Assembly: GCA_910587935.1 (NCBI GenBank)
Contig: CAJUNP010000028.1
Location: 1-40,846, forward strand
Direction: 5' to 3'
DNA length: 40,846 bases
Source: an uncultured Lachnospiraceae bacterium
GTDB lineage: Bacteria; Bacillota; Clostridia; Lachnospirales; Lachnospiraceae
The notes beneath the pieces are model-generated. The model made no database searches and had not been told where the DNA came from. It worked only from the letters and a program-made list of their open reading frames with translations. A program made the position numbers and the translations under genes. Of the stretch, positions 1-7,576 are shown piece by piece. How positions within the stretch are numbered: position 1 is the first letter of the stretch; every line of letters begins with the position of its first letter.

Positions 1-534
1 GTAAAAGCCGTTATAGCGTGTTCGGGTTTTAACGCTTCACCGAATCTGTTTGAAGCAGAGGGAAAAAGGCAGGTAGGGAATGGTATTTATTTGATGTTGC
101 CGTTTGTAAAGCTGCATGAGAGGATTCAATATGGCGGGTATGCATCAAATACTGCGTTGGACGGCTTTTCAAAGAGCAATGCCGCTGTTATGATTGTGCA
201 TAGCTTTGATGATGAAGTTGTCCCAGTCAAATACGGCTACGAAATTTATTATGAAAAATACAAAGACGATTCCCGCTTTAGCTTCATTGCTCTTGAGAAT
301 AAAGGACATAACTATTTCAACGATGACACCTATCGCGATGAGTTTAATGCGGAATTTGATGAATGGCTCAAAACGCTTGACTATGACTATGGTACTGCGG
401 AAAACAAGGAACGGTTTTCGAACGATAAAGCCGATTATATATACCATAACCTAGACAGGGATAAATGGTGTAATTCATTGGATTTGGAGTTATTCGAGGA
501 TTTTGTTGATTTTTATGATGAACATATACATTAA
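1..534 (+). CDS. alpha/beta hydrolase, C-terminal part (5' end outside window)
   Basis: The reading frame is open from base 1 to the TAA at 532-534, so the gene starts upstream and only about 177 C-terminal residues are visible. They fit the end of an alpha/beta-hydrolase fold. A strand ending in HSFDDEVVP carries the likely catalytic acid, and KGHNYF about 40 residues later carries the likely catalytic histidine. The nucleophile serine would lie just before the visible part. The C-terminal tail is rich in Asp and Glu. Substrate cannot be inferred; this fold covers esterases, peptidases and lipases. It is on the opposite strand to most of the window and is not part of a visible operon. Confidence 0.75.
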   Translation, partial: VKAVIACSGFNASPNLFEAEGKRQVGNGIYLMLPFVKLHERIQYGGYASNTALDGFSKSNAAVMIVHSFDDEVVPVKYGYEIYYEKYKDDSRFSFIALENKGHNYFNDDTYRDEFNAEFDEWLKTLDYDYGTAENKERFSNDKADYIYHNLDRDKWCNSLDLELFEDFVDFYDEHIH

Positions 535-547
535 CAGGAATGTCCGG

Positions 548-697
548 TTATTGAGTGGATTCTGACTGCTTGAAGCGGATATTCCCAGATGCTTTATCTA
601 TGTCATATTCTTCAGGCCTGACAAAATGAAACCCCTCCGGCAACGGATATGCTACCCTTCCGTTTTCTGTACATTTTCGTGACAGTTCAGTGACCAT
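548..697 (-). other. short open frame, possible gene remnant
   Basis: Between the hydrolase and the transporter operon there is a minus-strand frame of 49 codons from an internal ATG. It stays open upstream to about 763, through the terminator hairpin. It reads like ordinary protein (for example MVTELSRKC and LPEGFHFVRPEEYD) but has no ribosome-binding site at the ATG. I do not recognise a family. It may be the decayed 3' end of a former gene, or chance coding. No other content is visible in the 284-base gap apart from the terminator. Confidence 0.25.
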
Positions 698-724
698 CGC
701 AATATGATTATAATCAAACTTACT

Positions 725-762
725 GCAAAAAGACGCCCGTGTTGTATCACATAGGCGTCTTT
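725..762 (-). terminator. rho-independent terminator of the opu-type operon
   Basis: A perfect nine-base inverted repeat (AAAGACGCC at 729-737 and its complement at 754-762) encloses a 16-base loop. Read on the minus strand it is followed by a run of five T. It lies about 55 bases after the stop of the binding-protein gene and would end that operon. Confidence 0.75.
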
Positions 763-818
763 AATCACTCCTCATTATCTTTATCTGCTTCCCAACAGTC
801 AATTCAAAAAATACTTCT

Positions 819-1703
819 TTATTTCACCAGCCCCTTTGACAGTAAAAACTGCCTTGCAACTTCGCTGTCTTCCCTGCCATTAACCTCTACTTCATAATTC
901 ATCTGCTGCATTTCCGCCTCGCTTATCAGACCATTTAATTTCTGAAGAGTATCCAGAAGCTGCGGATACTTTTCAAGCGTATCTTTGCGGACTATCGTTC
1001 CCGCTTCAAAAGTTTCAAAAAAACCGCCGTCGTCGGTAAGAAGCGTCAAATCCTTGGCGGCAAGCTGCGCATCCGTGGTAAAAGCGTTGATCACATCTAC
1101 TTCACCATGGATCAAAGCCTCATATTTTAACGCGATTTCCATCTGCTTCGTTTCCTGAAACTGCATATTGTAAGCCGTACAGAGTCTGGGATATCCGGTC
1201 TCCAGTTCAATATAATCCGGATTGCCCCCAAAAGTCAGTTCTCCTGACACCGCGGCCAGATCCGAGTAGGTAGAAAGACCATACTGATCCGCCGTGTCCT
1301 GCCTGACCGCAAGGCCGTACGTATTGGAAAACCCGTACAATCCCGTCCATGTGAGCCCCATTCCATCATAATCCGCAAGCAGCTGTTCATACAGCTTATC
1401 GTCGTCCTTCTCCATTTCTTCTTTTTTCAGGACATTCAACCAAGCGGTTCTGGTATATTCCGGATACAGGTCAAACTCGCCCTTAAGCAGCGCCGGATGA
1501 ATATTGGTGGTACCCCCGCCGATTCCCTTGGTTATCTCCACTTTATAATCCGTTTCTTCCTCAATGAGCTGGGCAATAATTTCGGTTAAGATATACTGCT
1601 CCGTCATAGGTTTGGAGGCAATTTTCAAGGTTTTTTTTCCTCCGCAGGCGCTCATTCCCAAAACCATGGCCGCCAATACAAAAAACATCGTCACTCTTTT
1701 CAT
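819..1703 (-). CDS. glycine betaine/carnitine/choline-type ABC transporter, substrate-binding lipoprotein
   Basis: This 294-residue protein has a lipoprotein signal: basic start, hydrophobic stretch, and a lipobox ending at Cys20 (GMSAC). The mature part resembles OpuC/OsmX/ProX-type quaternary-amine binding proteins, with KIASKPMTEQYILTEI near the start, GIGGGTTNIHPALLKGE, and DLYPEYTRTAW, a region that in the family contributes to the aromatic ligand cage. It should be anchored outside the membrane and deliver compatible solutes to the permease. It is the last gene of an operon behind the ATPase, 29 bases away. Its ribosome-binding site is weak. The exact ligand (betaine, choline, carnitine) cannot be told from sequence. 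Confidence 0.88.
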   Translation of the reverse strand: MKRVTMFFVLAAMVLGMSACGGKKTLKIASKPMTEQYILTEIIAQLIEEETDYKVEITKGIGGGTTNIHPALLKGEFDLYPEYTRTAWLNVLKKEEMEKDDDKLYEQLLADYDGMGLTWTGLYGFSNTYGLAVRQDTADQYGLSTYSDLAAVSGELTFGGNPDYIELETGYPRLCTAYNMQFQETKQMEIALKYEALIHGEVDVINAFTTDAQLAAKDLTLLTDDGGFFETFEAGTIVRKDTLEKYPQLLDTLQKLNGLISEAEMQQMNYEVEVNGREDSEVARQFLLSKGLVK

Positions 1704-1732
1704 TTTTATACCTATGCCTTTCCTTATTCCTT

Positions 1733-2458
1733 TTATCTTAAAAGCAGCTGCCGGACAAAAGCGTCCTTCGGATTCTTAAGCAGCTCCTCCTTCGTGCCTT
1801 CCTGCAGGATACCGCCGTCTTTCATAATCAAAATGCGGCTCCCCAGTTTAAAGGCTTCTCCTATATCATGCGTAATAAATATAATCGTAATTCCCATCCT
1901 CTTCTGTAAAGAAAGCAGTTCTTCCTGCAGACCCTTACGGGTAATTTCATCGACTGCTCCAAAAGGCTCGTCCATAAGTAAGATGTCAGGCTCCGCCGCC
2001 ATCGCCCTTGCAATTCCCACTCTCTGTTTCTGTCCGCCGGAAAGCTGCCTTGGAAAACGCCCTGCCAACTCAACCGGAAGCTGCACCATGTTCAGCATTT
2101 TACCGGTCAGAATATGTTTTTCTTCTTTTGCCAGCTTCCGCGTAAGACCCGGGACATAACAGATATTATCCTCCACCGTAAGATGCGGAAACAACCGGGC
2201 GCCCTGTACGGCATAGCCGATACGCCTCCGCATGGCAACCGGATTACATTCCGTCAGCAGTTCGCCATGTACAAGCACTTCCCCTTCAGCCGGCGCCACA
2301 AGTCCGTTTATCATCTTAAGCAGAGTCGTCTTCCCGCAGCCTGAAGGCCCGATTATAACAATAAACTCTCCCTGATTTACCGTCATGGATACCTGCCTTA
2401 ACACCTCGTTTTCTCCGTAAGCGGCAGTAACGTTTCGAATCTCGATCACCTTACTCAA
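1733..2458 (-). CDS. quaternary-amine ABC transporter ATP-binding protein (OpuCA/OpuBA-like)
   Basis: This 241-residue ABC ATPase has Walker A GPSGCGKTT at 37-45, signature LSGGQKQR from 139, Walker B ILLMDEP at 159-165 and a switch His in FITHD. It belongs to the ProV/OpuCA group but ends soon after the nucleotide-binding domain, so the tandem CBS domains that sense ionic strength in OpuA and OpuCA are absent. It starts with TTG, supported by AGGAGG eight bases upstream, and overlaps the permease gene by eight bases, which suggests translational coupling. Its partners are the permease and the binding lipoprotein next door. Confidence 0.9.
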   Translation of the reverse strand: MSKVIEIRNVTAAYGENEVLRQVSMTVNQGEFIVIIGPSGCGKTTLLKMINGLVAPAEGEVLVHGELLTECNPVAMRRRIGYAVQGARLFPHLTVEDNICYVPGLTRKLAKEEKHILTGKMLNMVQLPVELAGRFPRQLSGGQKQRVGIARAMAAEPDILLMDEPFGAVDEITRKGLQEELLSLQKRMGITIIFITHDIGEAFKLGSRILIMKDGGILQEGTKEELLKNPKDAFVRQLLLR

Positions 2459-3086
2459 TGCCGTACCTCCTGTTCACTCTCTTTTCCGCTGCGGAGAGAA
2501 GCCTGTCGCAAAACAGTGCAAGCAGGGCAATCAGCACCGATCCCGCCGCCGTAAGCGTCATATTATAAGTGGTTATCCCTCTGTAAATGGCTACGCCAAG
2601 GCCTCCGGCTCCGATAAAAGAAGCAATTCCGCCCATTGCAATAATCATAACCACCATATTCCGAAATCCGCTGATAATGACCGGCAGCGCCAGAGGCAGC
2701 CTTATTCCCAAAAGCTGCTGTTTTCTGTCCGCTCCAAGTCCTTCCGCCACTTCAAGTATCCCGGCATCCACATTCGTCAGCCCCGTGTACGTGTTCCTTA
2801 CAATGGGCAGAAGTCCGTATACCGTCAGGGCTATGACGGCAGTTTTATTTCCGATTCCGGTAAAAGGAATCAAAAATCCCAAAAGGGAAATCGAAGGTAT
2901 CGTGTAAATTACATTGATAATACCCAAAACCACCCCTGCCAGCTTTTTGTGCCTGCTGATCAGGATACCTGCCAGAATTCCTGATATTCCGGCACAGATT
3001 ATGGCAGTTAATGATATTCGGATATGTTCTGCCAGACAAGTGAGAAAAAAATCCCGTCTGTCCCAGAGTATCTGCAAAATCTGCAT
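2451..3086 (-). CDS. quaternary-amine ABC transporter permease (OpuBB/OpuCB-like)
   Basis: This 211-residue integral membrane protein has about five to six hydrophobic segments. A typical BPD_transp_1 coupling region appears around VAEGLGADRKQQLLGIRLPLALPVI, and the motif TIPSISLLGFLIPFTGIG is typical of OpuB/OpuC/YehW permeases. It should form the channel of the transporter, probably as a homodimer because only one permease gene is present, whereas B. subtilis OpuB and OpuC have two. The ATG at 3086 has AGAGGT eight bases upstream. It is first of the three transporter genes and lies 36 bases after the S41 peptidase gene, with which it may be co-transcribed. Confidence 0.9.
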   Translation of the reverse strand: MQILQILWDRRDFFLTCLAEHIRISLTAIICAGISGILAGILISRHKKLAGVVLGIINVIYTIPSISLLGFLIPFTGIGNKTAVIALTVYGLLPIVRNTYTGLTNVDAGILEVAEGLGADRKQQLLGIRLPLALPVIISGFRNMVVMIIAMGGIASFIGAGGLGVAIYRGITTYNMTLTAAGSVLIALLALFCDRLLSAAEKRVNRRYGIE

Positions 3087-3122
3087 AATTCGTACCTCTT
3101 TCGTTGATCAAAACATAACTGT

Positions 3123-4892
3123 CTATTCCTCTATCAATTCCATGGCCTTTTCAATCAATTCATCTCTTCCCGCTCTGATTCCCTCTATGGTTTTCAAACA
3201 TTCCACATCAGGCTGAAGGCCCACACGCTGGGTCTGTCCGCCTTCCGGCGTATAAACTCCCAAACCGGTGATGTTCATGGAAATGTCTCCCGGCAGGCTG
3301 AAAGATGTCACATTACCGTCCGCACCAACGGACGGACTGCCCACCACCACCGCACCCGGAGCCTGTCTCAGACTCATCACCGTAAACTCCCCATGGCTCT
3401 GGGTACGCTGATCCATAAGCAGGATCAGCCTGCCCGCATAGCTTTCATAACCGCCTGCTTCCGTCAAAGTCCCCGCTCCGCTTTTCAGTTCCTCCTTCAT
3501 TAGCCAAAAGCTCCCCGGCAGCGCCGGATTTGCAAACCCGGCCCAGGCAAAGACCGTGGGCTGGGGCTTAATATATTCTGCCAAAAGATAAACAAGATTC
3601 ACAGAAGGATAATACCGCAGATCCAGAATAATACCGTCTGTATTTTTAAAGGTTTCCATCAGCTTTTCCAGTTCTCCTTCCTTTAGGGAGGACGGGTCAA
3701 TATAGCCGATATTATCCTTCAGAAGTCCGTTTTTGTATGGATTTTGAAATTCCGTCAGGGTGTCTTTCGTTTTTACGGAAAGGGTTATTTCTTTTCCGTC
3801 GCGGATTAGTCTTACATCTGCCCGCTCCTTATGTGATTTCAGCAGAAAATACTGCAGCTGATTGGTAAATTTATCTTCTTCGGGAAGAGCTGCATAGCGG
3901 CTTAAAGTTCTGATCCTCTCTTCTATGGAAATTCCGTCAACCTGTCTGATTATATCGCCTGTTTTCAGTTCTCCCGAACCATCCGTACAGGAAACGACGA
4001 TTTCTCCCTCCGCCTGCTCAAACCTGCATGGCAGATAGTATTTACCATAATAATTAAAAAGCGTCAGCTCTTTGTCAACAACCGTCAGATGACCGTCTCC
4101 CGTTTCCGCCGCTATTTGTGCAATGGCAAGTACATAATCCTTTTTACTCTCTGTCAGCACGATTTTGGGAATGGCCTCCCGCAGCGCCTGATCCCAGTCG
4201 CTTTTAGTAATGCAGACATTGGGCGAATAATATTCGTAAATATTCCAGAAACGAAACAGGGACAGCAGCTTTACGCCGTCATCCTCACAATGAAAAGGAA
4301 TGTCCATTTCATATTTAAAGGTAACATAGTTCCCATACTCGAAATAATCATCTGCATTAAAAGAAGCAAAAGCATACCTCCTGTCGGAAATATATACCTG
4401 TGAAAGCCGGCTCAAATACCAGCAGACCGCTTTTCCAAACAGACCGCTGTCAGATATCCAATCCGTATTTACCCCGCCATAACCGTTTTCTTCCTGAATG
4501 GAAAGATAGATTTGTGTTTCTTCCGTCACGGCAGGAATTTCAAAGGGAAAGCCGTTCAGCCATTCGGCCAAAATTTGGTTCGTCTCTTCCCCGTCTTTGG
4601 CAGAAAGCACCGCAGGCATGACCCGCAGCAGCTCATAGTCCCAATGCAATGTACCGTCGATTACGGACGGATGGCGGTACTTGGCGTAGCCCCATATCTT
4701 ACACAGCTTATACAGAGATTCTGTCTGAAGCTCTGTCAGCTCATCCAAACGGATATCCGTGCCTTTTCCGGAAAATTCATTGTCCTTTTCCCTGGGCAGG
4801 GTATTTACACCTTTATAATAAAACAGGCAAGCAATGCATAAAAGCGCTATTGCCGTCAGGGAAACCGTAAAAAGCAATTTCTTTATTTTCAA
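3123..4892 (-). CDS. S41 family (C-terminal processing type) peptidase, membrane anchored
   Basis: This 589-residue protein has an N-terminal signal anchor at about residues 6-27. Residues 53-130 (GYAKYRHPSV, WDYELLRVMP) resemble the N-terminal region of secreted S41 peptidases. A PDZ-like stretch spans about 285-375 (LKTGDIIRQVDGISIEER). The S41 core follows: NTDGIILDLRYYP around 417-429, the probable nucleophile Ser499 in QSHGEF, and VVVGSPSVGADG. It probably cleaves peptides or misfolded proteins outside the membrane. The start codon is TTG with GAGAGG upstream. It precedes the betaine-type transporter; no functional link is obvious. Confidence 0.82.
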   Translation of the reverse strand: MKIKKLLFTVSLTAIALLCIACLFYYKGVNTLPREKDNEFSGKGTDIRLDELTELQTESLYKLCKIWGYAKYRHPSVIDGTLHWDYELLRVMPAVLSAKDGEETNQILAEWLNGFPFEIPAVTEETQIYLSIQEENGYGGVNTDWISDSGLFGKAVCWYLSRLSQVYISDRRYAFASFNADDYFEYGNYVTFKYEMDIPFHCEDDGVKLLSLFRFWNIYEYYSPNVCITKSDWDQALREAIPKIVLTESKKDYVLAIAQIAAETGDGHLTVVDKELTLFNYYGKYYLPCRFEQAEGEIVVSCTDGSGELKTGDIIRQVDGISIEERIRTLSRYAALPEEDKFTNQLQYFLLKSHKERADVRLIRDGKEITLSVKTKDTLTEFQNPYKNGLLKDNIGYIDPSSLKEGELEKLMETFKNTDGIILDLRYYPSVNLVYLLAEYIKPQPTVFAWAGFANPALPGSFWLMKEELKSGAGTLTEAGGYESYAGRLILLMDQRTQSHGEFTVMSLRQAPGAVVVGSPSVGADGNVTSFSLPGDISMNITGLGVYTPEGGQTQRVGLQPDVECLKTIEGIRAGRDELIEKAMELIEE

Positions 4893-4935
4893 ACTTGTGT
4901 CCTCTCACTTTTTTACGACAGACATCCTCATTTAG

Positions 4936-4966
4936 AAAAACCGCACCAGCCAATGACCGGTGCGGT
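4936..4966 (-). terminator. rho-independent terminator after the GGGtGRT gene
   Basis: ACCGCACC at 4940-4947 pairs perfectly with GGTGCGGT at 4959-4966 across an 11-base loop. On the minus strand the stem is followed by five T. It lies about 20 bases after the GGGtGRT stop codon and separates that operon from the S41 peptidase gene. Confidence 0.85.
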
Positions 4967-4986
4967 AAGATCCAATTCGGTTTCTC

Positions 4987-5997
4987 TTAGAATTTGCCTG
5001 CGCTTGCCGCTTCCTCGATGGAAACTGCAACAGCAACCGTCATACCAACCATAGGGTTGTTTCCTGCGCCGATTAAGCCCATCATTTCAACGTGAGCCGG
5101 AACAGATGAAGATCCCGCAAACTGCGCGTCGGAATGCATACGTCCCATGGTGTCGGTCATACCGTAAGAAGCAGGACCCGCCGCCATGTTATCGGGATGC
5201 AGAGTACGTCCCGTGCCGCCGCCGGATGCTACGGAGAAATATTTCTTGCCCTGTTCAATACATTCTTTTTTGTATGTACCTGCAACAGGGTGCTGGAATC
5301 TCGTCGGATTGGTAGAGTTACCGGTAATGGAAACGTCCACGCCTTCCTTATGCATGATTGCAACGCCTTCGCAGACATCGTTGGCGCCGTAGCAGTTAAC
5401 TTTAGCGCGAAGACCTTCGGAATAGGATTTGCGGTATACTTCCTTTACCGTATTGGTATAAGGATCATACTCAGTTTCCACAAAAGTAAATCCGTTAATA
5501 CGGGAAATAATCTGCGCCGCATCCTTTCCAAGACCGTTCAGGATAACACGCAGCGGTTTTTTACGAACTTTGTTTGCCTTTTCGGCAATACCGATAGCGC
5601 CTTCTGCTGCTGCAAAGGACTCATGGCCCGCAAGGAAGCAGAAACACTCTGTTTCTTCCTCTAACAGCATCTTGCCGAGATTACCGTGGCCAAGTCCCAC
5701 TTTACGGGTATCCGCAACGGAACCGGGAATACAGAATGCCTGAAGTCCCTCTCCGATTGCCGCAGCGGCGTCGGAAGCTTTTCTGCAGTCTTTTTTAATT
5801 GCGATTGCAGCGCCAACGGTGTAAGCCCAGCATGCGTTCTCAAAGCAGATAGGCTGAATACCTTTTACCTGGTTATATACGTCAAGACCAGCGTCTTTTG
5901 TGATCTTTTCCGCTTCTTCAATAGAAGCGATTCCATAACTGTTTAAAACGGAATTGATTTTATCAATACGTCTTTCATATGATTCGAATAATGCCAT
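4987..5997 (-). CDS. GGGtGRT protein, function unknown
   Basis: This 336-residue soluble protein carries the family's name-giving motif GGGTGRT at 259-265. Other glycine-rich stretches include GLGHGNLGK (101-109), GAGNN (310-314) and a conserved-looking TGNSTNPTRFQHP (225-237). It has at least nine cysteines (51, 56, 71, 89, 118, 120, 202, 209, 246), including C-F-C at 118-120. No signal peptide or membrane segment is visible. The ATG has GGAGG nine bases upstream. It follows the scaffold gene by 13 bases and shares its operon, which ends at a strong terminator. The glycine loops suggest nucleotide or cofactor binding and the neighbour suggests Fe-S chemistry; both are inference. To my knowledge no reaction is established for the family. 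Confidence 0.9.
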   Translation of the reverse strand: MALFESYERRIDKINSVLNSYGIASIEEAEKITKDAGLDVYNQVKGIQPICFENACWAYTVGAAIAIKKDCRKASDAAAAIGEGLQAFCIPGSVADTRKVGLGHGNLGKMLLEEETECFCFLAGHESFAAAEGAIGIAEKANKVRKKPLRVILNGLGKDAAQIISRINGFTFVETEYDPYTNTVKEVYRKSYSEGLRAKVNCYGANDVCEGVAIMHKEGVDVSITGNSTNPTRFQHPVAGTYKKECIEQGKKYFSVASGGGTGRTLHPDNMAAGPASYGMTDTMGRMHSDAQFAGSSSVPAHVEMMGLIGAGNNPMVGMTVAVAVSIEEAASAGKF

Positions 5998-6010
5998 CTT
6001 CCGCTACCTC

Positions 6011-6703
6011 CTATTCCTGTCTCGGGTCAATAATCTTCACAGCGTCCGCAACACGGCCATACTGACCTTTTGCCTTTTCCCATGCTGTGTTAGGATCATC
6101 GCCCTTTTTGATAAAGTCTGTCATCTTTCCAAGACTTACGAACTGATAACCGATAATCTGATCCTCTGCATCAAGAGCGATACCGGTTACATAGCCCTCT
6201 GCCATTTCCAGGTAACGGGGGCCTTTCTTCAAGGTGCCGTACATCGTGCCGACCTGGCTTCTTAAACCTTTTCCAAGATCTTCAAGACCTGCTCCTACCG
6301 GAAGGCCGTCCTCGGAAAACGCACTCTGGGTACGTCCGTAAACGATCTGTAAGAACAGTTCTCTCATAGCGGTATTGATTGCGTCGCACACAAGGTCTGT
6401 ATTTAATGCCTCCAGCAGCGTTCTTCCGGGAAGAATTTCGGAAGCCATGGCAGCGGAATGAGTCATTCCGGAACAGCCGATCGTCTCAACCAGCGCTTCT
6501 TGAATAATTCCCTCTTTTACGTTCAGGGTAAGCTTGCAGGCGCCCTGCTGCGGCGCGCACCAGCCAACGCCGTGGGTCAGACCGGAAATATCTTTAACTT
6601 CTTTTGATTTTACCCATTTTGCTTCTTCTGGGATAGGCGCACAGCCGTGATTCACGCCCTGTGCAACGGGACACATTTCTTCAACTTCCTTTGAATAAAT
6701 CAT
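6011..6703 (-). CDS. iron-sulfur cluster scaffold-like protein (IscU/NifU N-terminal family), enlarged form
   Basis: This protein has 230 residues, against about 130-150 for IscU or SufU. The core shows two scaffold-like cysteines: Cys56 in GACKLTLNV, matching ACGDVMKLQ of IscU, and Cys77 in TIGCSGMTHSAAMASEI, matching FGCGSAIASSS. Further cysteines at 11 and 21 (CPVAQGVNHGC), 49 and 106 are extra. The C-terminal third (about 150-230) is not part of ordinary IscU. No cysteine desulfurase is in the window, so a dedicated scaffold or carrier for its operon partner, the GGGtGRT protein, is more likely than a general assembly role. The AAGGAGA site seven to eight bases before the ATG supports the start. 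Confidence 0.85.
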   Translation of the reverse strand: MIYSKEVEEMCPVAQGVNHGCAPIPEEAKWVKSKEVKDISGLTHGVGWCAPQQGACKLTLNVKEGIIQEALVETIGCSGMTHSAAMASEILPGRTLLEALNTDLVCDAINTAMRELFLQIVYGRTQSAFSEDGLPVGAGLEDLGKGLRSQVGTMYGTLKKGPRYLEMAEGYVTGIALDAEDQIIGYQFVSLGKMTDFIKKGDDPNTAWEKAKGQYGRVADAVKIIDPRQE

Positions 6704-6844
6704 GTGAAATCTCCTTTCAAGTATAGAATCCTATGGCAACAAAATAAAATATGTATTATTTTGTCATCGACACAAAGAACGTGTCGCTTTTTCACTTGTA
6801 TTATTTTCGCATATTTAATGGAAAAAATCAACCTGTACTTTTAC

Positions 6845-6868
6845 CGGATTTTTCCGCGTAAAAATCCG
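6845..6868 (-). terminator. hairpin downstream of the beta-helix protein gene, probable terminator
   Basis: A perfect nine-base stem (CGGATTTTT at 6845-6853, complement at 6860-6868) with a six-base loop lies 16 bases after the stop codon at 6884. The flanking T run is poor on the minus strand, so termination may be weak. Confidence 0.45.
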
Positions 6869-6883
6869 TTCCGCCATACGTAT

Positions 6884-7561
6884 TTAAACCGGCTGCCGCC
6901 GCTTACTCACAACATCGCCCCTTTTCTTGTAAATACTGTTCGCAGGAACAAACCCGCGGACCATGGACAGGGGATATATATTACTCTTTTTTCCGACTAC
7001 CGTACCGGGATTCAAAACGCTGTTGCAGCCTACTTCCACTTCGTCGCCCAACATGGCTCCGAATTTCTTCAGTCCGGTTTTCACTTTATTGTCTTTTATT
7101 TCCACGGTAACCGGCGTTTTATCGCTTTTCACGTTGGAGGTTATGGAGCCTGCCCCCATATGCGACTTAAATCCGAGAATACTGTCTCCCACATAATTGT
7201 AGTGGGGAACCTGCACCTGATTAAACAGAATTACGTTTTTAAGCTCCGTGGAATTACCCACAACGGCGCCTTTACCGACGATGGCATTGCCCCGGATAAA
7301 CGCGCAGTGGCGGATCTCGGCTTCCTCGTCAATGATAGCCGGCCCGTTTATACAGGCTGTGGGAGCCACTTTGGCGCTTTTGGCGATCCAGATGTTTTCC
7401 CCCCGCTTCTCAAACTGTTCTTCCGGCAAAGCAGCTCCCAGTTCCAGGATAAAGCTCCCGATTTCCGAAAGCGCCTCCCAGGGATACTGACAGCGTCCTA
7501 ACTGTTTCCCCGCAATCGTTTCCGTTAAAGTATACAACTGTTTTACCGTTAATCGTTCCAT
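6884..7561 (-). CDS. left-handed beta-helix (hexapeptide repeat) protein, GlmU-like acyltransferase fold
   Basis: This 225-residue protein has a short helical start (about 1-55) followed by hexapeptide repeats of the left-handed beta-helix type (ENIWIAKSAKVAPTACINGP, EAEIRHCAFIRGNAIVGKGAVVG, VEVGCNSVLNPGTVVGKKSNIYP). The pattern is like the acetyltransferase half of GlmU or sugar-nucleotide pyrophosphorylase-related proteins, but there is no nucleotidyltransferase domain. Database names for such proteins are often UDP-N-acetylglucosamine pyrophosphorylase-like; the substrate is not evident. It lies 15 bases after topB, so co-transcription is likely. Confidence 0.75.
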   Translation of the reverse strand: MERLTVKQLYTLTETIAGKQLGRCQYPWEALSEIGSFILELGAALPEEQFEKRGENIWIAKSAKVAPTACINGPAIIDEEAEIRHCAFIRGNAIVGKGAVVGNSTELKNVILFNQVQVPHYNYVGDSILGFKSHMGAGSITSNVKSDKTPVTVEIKDNKVKTGLKKFGAMLGDEVEVGCNSVLNPGTVVGKKSNIYPLSMVRGFVPANSIYKKRGDVVSKRRQPV

Positions 7562-7576
7562 GTGTTTTCCTTCTTT

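Noticed and set aside
6768..6786. CGACAC..GTGTCG hairpin upstream of the scaffold-like gene
   Set aside because: Six-base stem with no T run on the relevant strand and no known riboswitch pattern; promoter boxes nearby were too poor to call.
6704..7501. Long plus-strand open frame of 265 codons
   Set aside because: It is antisense to the beta-helix protein gene, has no ribosome-binding site and encodes a low-complexity, His/Phe-rich product typical of shadow frames.
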